8,854 bases of DNA, from contig DEUP01000004.1 of the NCBI GenBank assembly GCA_002362625.1, forward strand, positions 40,679 through 49,532, written 5' to 3'. The notes below the pieces were generated by a model. The model was not told where the DNA came from. It saw nothing but the letters and a program-made list of their open reading frames with translations, and did not search any database. Made by a program: the position numbers and the translations under genes. Each line of letters begins with the position of its first letter. Within the stretch, counting starts at the first letter, position 1. Below are positions 5,852 through 8,854 of the stretch, in pieces. This stretch comes from Clostridiales bacterium UBA3259 (GTDB lineage Bacteria > Bacillota_A > Clostridia > Oscillospirales > Oscillospiraceae).

Positions 5852-5880
5852 ATGATACCATTTTTCCACCGCTGAAGCAA
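5852..5880 (-). promoter_or_regulatory. Promoter of the XRE/zinc-ribbon regulator
   Basis: On the minus strand TTGCTT (5875-5880), a 17-nt spacer and TATCAT (5852-5857) with a TGn extension. The start would be near 5845, about 23 nt before the ATG. The site lies in the 74-nt gap downstream of ruvX, making the regulator independent of it. Confidence 0.7.
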
Positions 5881-5896
5881 GCAACCCGCTGTTGCT

Positions 5897-6328
5897 TTAC
5901 ATCTTCCCTCCTGCGCTATGCTTCCTGAAATCCAGATACCCCTCCAAAATCAAGGTCGCCGCTACCGCGTCCACCGTCTCCTTCCGCTTCTTCCCATGAT
6001 AGTTGTGCTGAGACAGAATATTGTGTGCCTCCACCGTGGTCCGCCGCTCGTCCCACATGGCTACAGGCAAACCCGTGACCTCTTTCAGGCTATCGGCAAA
6101 CTCCCGGCACAGCGCCGCCCTGGCCCCTTCGCTCCCGTCCATATTCCGGGGCAGACCTACCACGATCTCCCCCACCTCATTTTCCCTGGCCAGACGGACG
6201 ATGTCCGCAATGGCCTTTTCCCGGTTCCGGCTGGGTACCACCGTGGCGGAGCCCGCAATGGTGCACAGCAAATCCGAAATCGCCACACCCGTCCGGGCGT
6301 CGCCGTAGTCAATTCCCATGATCCGCAT
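5897..6328 (-). CDS. ruvX: RuvX (YqgF) Holliday junction resolvase-like nuclease
   Basis: A 143-residue RNase H-fold protein, also called YqgF or YrrK, implicated in resolving recombination intermediates and in pre-16S rRNA 5'-end processing. ATG 6328 follows GGAGG with 7 nt spacing; the longer frame to 6370 has no such site and runs through the promoter. Motifs in order: MGIDYGDARTGVA (4-16) with catalytic Asp7; IVVGLPRNMDGSEG (55-68); PVAMWDERRTT (88-98) with Glu94 as likely metal ligand; and DAVAATLILEGYLD (120-133) with Asp120. The catalytic acidic residues are all present and the length is normal. It is transcribed divergently from rpmG. Its usual partner DUF1292 is not adjacent but lies about 3.4 kb to the left. 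Confidence 0.95.
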   Translation of the reverse strand: MRIMGIDYGDARTGVAISDLLCTIAGSATVVPSRNREKAIADIVRLARENEVGEIVVGLPRNMDGSEGARAALCREFADSLKEVTGLPVAMWDERRTTVEAHNILSQHNYHGKKRKETVDAVAATLILEGYLDFRKHSAGGKM

Positions 6329-6358
6329 TTTTCTTCCTCCGTGTTTCGTATTTTTCCT

Positions 6359-6387
6359 ATCATACAACAAAATATCGGAAAAATAAA
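6359..6387 (-). promoter_or_regulatory. Likely promoter of ruvX
   Basis: Minus strand: TTTATT (6382-6387), a 17-nt spacer and TATGAT (6359-6364). The -10 is good and the -35 weak, in an A/T-rich stretch. It sits back to back with the rpmG promoter, the two -35 boxes being 11 nt apart. Confidence 0.45.
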
Positions 6388-6398
6388 GAAAAAAATGA

Positions 6399-6427
6399 TT
6401 GACTTTGCCCTCCCACCGTGATAGAAT
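6399..6427 (+). promoter_or_regulatory. Strong promoter of the rpmG-secE-nusG block
   Basis: TTGACT (6399-6404), a 17-nt spacer and TAGAAT (6422-6427) with the TGn extension. Transcription would start near 6434, leaving a leader of about 130 nt before rpmG. No other promoter is evident before rplA, so it may drive all five genes. Confidence 0.83.
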
Positions 6428-6433
6428 AACTTC

Positions 6434-6563
6434 ACCTGTGAAAAAGGGTTCTTTTTTTGTGCGCCTTTTTCAGCTTCGGAGTGGGAATCAGTAGTTGTCC
6501 CACTGTCTAAAATTTTACTAGCCGGAGTGATACAGGGAGGCAATGATTTAAGGAGGTGCCGTT
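6434..6563 (+). promoter_or_regulatory. Structured leader of rpmG mRNA
   Basis: GAAAAAGG (6440-6447) pairs with CCTTTTTC (6464-6471), enclosing a T-rich loop that can instead form the shorter AAAAAG/CTTTTT hairpin ending in seven T (6452-6458), which resembles a weak attenuator. AGTGGGA/TCCCACT (6480-6486 with 6498-6504) forms a second hairpin. Two Shine-Dalgarno-like stretches follow, GGGAGG (6535-6540) and AGGAGG (6551-6556); the second has correct spacing for rpmG. Regulation is inferred; I recognise no known leader class. Confidence 0.4.
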
Positions 6564-6713
6564 ATGCGCGTGAAAGTCACTTTGAGATGCTCTGAGTGCA
6601 AGCAGAGAAACTACAACACCATGAAGAACAAGAAGAACGACCCCGACCGTCTCGAAATGAAGAAGTACTGCAGATTCTGCAGAAAGCACACCATTCACAA
6701 CGAGACCAAGTAA
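6564..6713 (+). CDS. rpmG: Large ribosomal subunit protein bL33
   Basis: A 49-residue basic protein of the 50S subunit. ATG 6564 follows AGGAGG with 7 nt spacing. The sequence opens [17 protein letters not shown] and closes [14 protein letters not shown], which is diagnostic of L33. Cys9, Cys12, Cys36 and Cys39 form the two CxxC knuckles of the zinc-binding (C+) type, not the zinc-free paralogue used under zinc starvation. Its place directly before secE and nusG is the standard arrangement in Firmicutes. The Shine-Dalgarno of secE overlaps its stop codon. Confidence 0.97.
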   Translation: MRVKVTLRCSECKQRNYNTMKNKKNDPDRLEMKKYCRFCRKHTIHNETK

Positions 6714-6725
6714 GGAGGCTCTCTC

Positions 6726-6956
6726 ATGGCTGAAGTCAAAAAGGAAAACTGGTTCAAAAGAACCTGGGGCAAGGTCAGAAAGTACTTCCGTGAGCTTCGC
6801 AGCGAACTGAAGAAGGTCGTTTGGCCCACCCCTCAGCAGGTTCTGAAGAACGCCGTGATCGTTGTCGGCTGTGTTCTCTGTGTCGGCGTGTTCATCTGGC
6901 TGTTCGACTTTGTTGCCCAGGTTGGTATTGATGCTCTTATCGGCGTCTTCCACTAA
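6726..6956 (+). CDS. secE: Preprotein translocase subunit SecE
   Basis: A 76-residue inner-membrane protein of the SecYEG channel, clamping the two halves of SecY. It is the short Gram-positive form with a single membrane segment (about 42-63), compared with three in E. coli. An amphipathic, Lys/Arg-rich N-terminus precedes the conserved ELRSELKKVVWPTPQQVL at 23-40, including the invariant Trp33-Pro34. Translation starts at ATG 6726, 7 nt after AAGGAGG (6712-6718), which overlaps the rpmG stop, so coupling to L33 synthesis is likely. nusG follows after 9 nt. Confidence 0.96.
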   Translation: MAEVKKENWFKRTWGKVRKYFRELRSELKKVVWPTPQQVLKNAVIVVGCVLCVGVFIWLFDFVAQVGIDALIGVFH

Positions 6957-6965
6957 GGTGATAAA

Positions 6966-7496
6966 ATGGCAGAAGCTGCGAAATGGTATGTAGTGCATAC
7001 CTACTCCGGATACGAAAATACCGTTAAGGCTACCATCGAGAAGACCGTGGAATCCCGGGGCCTGCAGGATCAGATTTTGGCAACCTCCATCCCTTTGGAG
7101 ACCGTCACCGAAATCACCGAGTCCGGTGCCAGCAAGACCTATGACCGCAAGGTCTATCCCGGTTATGTGCTGGTGAAAATGGTCTACAGCGATGATACCT
7201 GGCATGTCATTCGGAACATTCGGGGCGTTACCGGCTTTGTCGGTACCTCCAGCAACGATCCCACCCCTCTGACCGAGGACGAGGTCTACGCCATGGGTGT
7301 GGAGAAGAAGGAAATCGTCGTCAACTACGCCGCGGGAGATACCGTGCGGATTCTGGACGGCCCCCTGACCTCCTTCACCGGCACTGTAGAAAGTGTCGAT
7401 GTGGATCGCAATGCGGTGAGCGTGATCGTATCCATGTTCGGCCGCGAAACCTCCGTCGAGTTCGAGCTCGATCAGGTAGAGGTTATTTCCCAGTAA
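6966..7496 (+). CDS. nusG: Transcription termination/antitermination factor NusG
   Basis: A 176-residue elongation factor that binds RNA polymerase across the main cleft and links it to the ribosome or termination machinery. The NGN domain covers about 5-112: KWYVVHTYSGYEN (6-18), RKVYPGYVLVKM (61-72) and RNIRGVTGFVG (83-93). The KOW domain covers about 121-176: GDTVRILDGPLTSFTGTV (124-141) and a closing segment around FGRETSVEFELDQVEVI. The length is normal and there is no inserted domain. It begins 9 nt after secE; the ribosome binding site is the modest AAGGTG at 6955-6960, overlapping the secE stop. After the stop a small GGCCGA/TCGGCC hairpin (7505-7520) without a T-tract precedes the rplK leader, so transcription probably continues. 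Confidence 0.97.
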   Translation: MAEAAKWYVVHTYSGYENTVKATIEKTVESRGLQDQILATSIPLETVTEITESGASKTYDRKVYPGYVLVKMVYSDDTWHVIRNIRGVTGFVGTSSNDPTPLTEDEVYAMGVEKKEIVVNYAAGDTVRILDGPLTSFTGTVESVDVDRNAVSVIVSMFGRETSVEFELDQVEVISQ

Positions 7497-7525
7497 ACGC
7501 ACCGGGCCGATTTTTCGGCCGGAAC

Positions 7526-7575
7526 GTGGGAGGGGTGCTTACCCCGACAAACATGCGCTATGCGCATATTACCAC
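7526..7575 (+). promoter_or_regulatory. L1-binding operator (23S rRNA mimic) ahead of rplK
   Basis: The leader has GTGGGAGG (7526-7533) and ATTACCAC (7568-7575). GTGG pairs with CCAC to close a loop containing two further hairpins, GGGGT/ACCCC (7532-7536 with 7541-7545) and ATGCGC/GCGCAT (7553-7558 with 7562-7567). The two conserved blocks match the L1-binding region of 23S rRNA, where GGUGGGAGG pairs near AUACCACC. Free L1 would bind here and block translation of rplK, whose Shine-Dalgarno lies 10 nt downstream. Confidence 0.78.
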
Positions 7576-7598
7576 ATCTTATTCAGGAGGTGCTATTT

Positions 7599-8024
7599 AT
7601 GGCACAGAAAGTCACTGGCATTATCAAGCTTCAGATCAACGCCGCTAAGGCTACCGCTTCTCCCCCTGTCGGCCCTGCTCTGGGTCAGCACGGCGTGAAC
7701 ATCGCCGCCTTCATCAAGGAATTCAACGCCCGCACCAAGGATATGGAGGGCTACAAGATTCCTGTGGTCATCACCGTTTACGCTGACCGCAGCTTCACCT
7801 TCATCACCAAGACTCCTCCGACCCCCATGCTGATTACCAAGGCCATCGGCCTGAGCAAGGGTTCCGGTGTCCCCAACAAGACCAAGGTCGGCACCATCAC
7901 CAAGGCCCAGATCACTGAGATCGCCAAGACCAAGATGCCCGACCTGAACTGCGCCACCCTGGAGGCTGCCGAAAGCCAGGTTGCCGGTACCTGCCGCTCC
8001 ATGGGCGTGACCGTTGTTGATTGA
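7599..8024 (+). CDS. rplK: Large ribosomal subunit protein uL11
   Basis: A 141-residue protein of the GTPase-associated centre at the base of the L7/L12 stalk, binding 23S rRNA helices 43-44. ATG 7599 follows AGGAGG (7585-7590) with 8 nt spacing. Upstream in-frame codons back to 7560 run through the L1-operator sequence and are not used. The N-terminal domain has the proline-rich [18 protein letters not shown] (21-38), the thiostrepton-contact segment. The C-terminal RNA-binding domain includes [19 protein letters not shown]. The length equals the family norm. The gene is followed by a 78-nt spacer with a second L1 operator before rplA. Confidence 0.98.
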   Translation: MAQKVTGIIKLQINAAKATASPPVGPALGQHGVNIAAFIKEFNARTKDMEGYKIPVVITVYADRSFTFITKTPPTPMLITKAIGLSKGSGVPNKTKVGTITKAQITEIAKTKMPDLNCATLEAAESQVAGTCRSMGVTVVD

Positions 8025-8057
8025 TTTTTAGACTGGGACGCTTGCTAACCCAGATAT

Positions 8058-8083
8058 GTGGGAGGATTATTCCGCATTACCAC
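8058..8083 (+). promoter_or_regulatory. Second L1-binding operator ahead of rplA
   Basis: GTGGGAGG (8058-8065), 10 nt, then ATTACCAC (8076-8083): the same two blocks as ahead of rplK but with a much shorter enclosed loop. Just upstream CTGGG/CCCAG (8033-8037 with 8049-8053) makes a second hairpin. The Shine-Dalgarno AGGAGG (8088-8093) begins 5 nt after the block, so bound L1 would hide it directly. Confidence 0.78.
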
Positions 8084-8102
8084 GATAAGGAGGAAAATTA
8101 AA

Positions 8103-8795
8103 TTGTTTAGAGGCAAAAAGTATCAGGAGAGCGCCAAGCTGATTGACCGCTCCGTTCAGTATGACCCCACCGAAGCCCTGGATCTGGTCGTGAAGGGCGC
8201 TTCCGCCAAATTTGACGAAACCGTTGAGCTGCACATCAAGCTGGGTGTTGACTCCCGTCACGCTGACCAGCAGGTCCGCGGCGCCGTGGTTCTGCCCAAC
8301 GGCACCGGCAAGACCCGCCGTGTTCTGGTGTTCGCCAAGGACGCCAAGGTTGAGGACGCCAAGGCCGCCGGCGCTGACTACGTAGGCGGCATGGAGCTGG
8401 TGGAGAAGATCACCAAGGAGAACTGGTTCGAGTTCGACGTGGTGGTTGCTTCCCCGGACATGATGGGCATTGTTGGCCGTCTTGGTAAGGTCCTGGGCCC
8501 CAAGGGCTTGATGCCCTCCCCCAAGGCCGGCACCGTGACACCCAACGTGGCTGCCGCTGTCAAGGAGATCAAAGCCGGTAAGGTTGAGTACCGTCTGGAC
8601 AAGACCAACATCATCCACTGCCCCATCGGCAAGGTTTCCTTCGGCGCCGAGAAGCTGACCGAGAACATGGACACTCTGGTAAGTGCCGTTGTGAAGGCCA
8701 AGCCCGCCGCTGCCAAGGGCCAGTATATCCGTTCCTGCACCGTGGCCTCCACCATGGGCCCCGGCGTGAAGGTTTCCACTGCCAAGTATATGTAA
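8103..8795 (+). CDS. rplA: Large ribosomal subunit protein uL1
   Basis: A 230-residue protein of the L1 stalk, which guides deacylated tRNA out of the E site; it also represses its own operon by binding mRNA. I place the start at TTG 8103: AGGAGG (8088-8093) gives 9 nt spacing and the protein then begins [17 protein letters not shown], colinear with other L1 proteins and of normal length. A GTG at 8058 would translate the L1 operator itself. Motifs include [20 protein letters not shown] (near 37), [13 protein letters not shown] (58-70), and the signature [20 protein letters not shown] followed by SPKAGTV. Domain I folds from both termini around central domain II. The rare TTG start may keep initiation weak and so sensitive to the operator. 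Confidence 0.97.
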   Translation: MFRGKKYQESAKLIDRSVQYDPTEALDLVVKGASAKFDETVELHIKLGVDSRHADQQVRGAVVLPNGTGKTRRVLVFAKDAKVEDAKAAGADYVGGMELVEKITKENWFEFDVVVASPDMMGIVGRLGKVLGPKGLMPSPKAGTVTPNVAAAVKEIKAGKVEYRLDKTNIIHCPIGKVSFGAEKLTENMDTLVSAVVKAKPAAAKGQYIRSCTVASTMGPGVKVSTAKYM

Positions 8796-8803
8796 TCCGC
8801 TTT

Positions 8804-8833
8804 ATAAGCCCCGGATTCCTCCGGGGCTTATTT
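8804..8833 (+). terminator. Hairpin after rplA, terminator or attenuator
   Basis: A 12-bp perfect stem, ATAAGCCCCGGA/TCCGGGGCTTAT (8804-8815 with 8820-8831), closes on a TTCC loop. The following T-run is poor (TTTGTTATG), so termination may be partial, allowing some transcription into whatever lies beyond the window (rplJ-rplL in most Firmicutes). Confidence 0.7.
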
Positions 8834-8854
8834 GTTATGAAAACGTACCCCTAA

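Noticed and set aside
6543..6551. Two-codon leader frame (ATG ATT TAA) ahead of rpmG
   Set aside because: The GGGAGG before it leaves only 2 nt spacing, too short for initiation, and nothing else supports it.
6434..6563. Possible tRNA-Trp gene near rpmG-secE, as seen in some Firmicutes
   Set aside because: No cloverleaf, T-loop sequence or acceptor stem could be found in the gap.
6507..7502. 331-codon minus-strand open frame opposite rpmG, secE and nusG
   Set aside because: It runs antisense to three conserved genes and has no family resemblance.
7505..7520. GGCCGA/TCGGCC hairpin after nusG as a terminator
   Set aside because: The run of T is in the loop rather than after the stem, so it is unlikely to terminate transcription before the rplK leader.

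Overview
The window reads as ordinary core chromosome of a moderately high-GC Gram-positive anaerobe, most likely a gut Clostridia of the Oscillospirales type. The evidence is strong GGAGG-type ribosome binding sites, sigma-A-like promoters, the gene order rpmG-secE-nusG-rplK-rplA, two TTG-started genes and a BofC-like small protein. The taxonomic call is inference. I see no insertion sequence, prophage, CRISPR array, tRNA or rRNA gene.

Left part (1-2455). A class A penicillin-binding protein runs leftward off the window edge and carries an unexpected four-cysteine zinc-ribbon-like insertion between its glycosyltransferase and transpeptidase domains. Its mRNA has a hairpin-rich leader. Diverging from it are a 74-residue membrane-anchored protein with a BofC-like tail and a DUF1292 acidic protein with its own promoter.

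Middle (2456-5378). A region of about 480 bases without a protein gene holds a structured RNA of about 180 nt, closed by a long-range stem and followed by a textbook UUCG-loop terminator; its architecture resembles 6S RNA. Next come a nested palindromic element and a near-consensus promoter for a membrane-anchored PrsA/SurA-like foldase with one intact and one degenerate parvulin-like module. The foldase terminator also contains the ribosome binding site of the next gene, the first of two half-size TauE/SafE-type membrane proteins that overlap by 7 nt.

Right part (5379-8854). On the minus strand are a helix-turn-helix/zinc-ribbon regulator and ruvX, each with its own promoter. Back to back with ruvX is a strong promoter for the transcription/translation/secretion block: rpmG (L33), secE, nusG, rplK (L11) and rplA (L1). 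Ahead of both rplK and rplA the RNA carries GUGGGAGG...AUUACCAC, matching the L1-binding region of 23S rRNA, so L1 probably represses each gene separately. A hairpin with a poor U-tract follows rplA.

The window is mostly housekeeping. The least conventional signals are the zinc-ribbon insertion in the penicillin-binding protein, the twin L1-site mimics, the terminator that contains a Shine-Dalgarno, the split TauE pair, and the unassigned structured RNA and palindromic element between 2480 and 2800.
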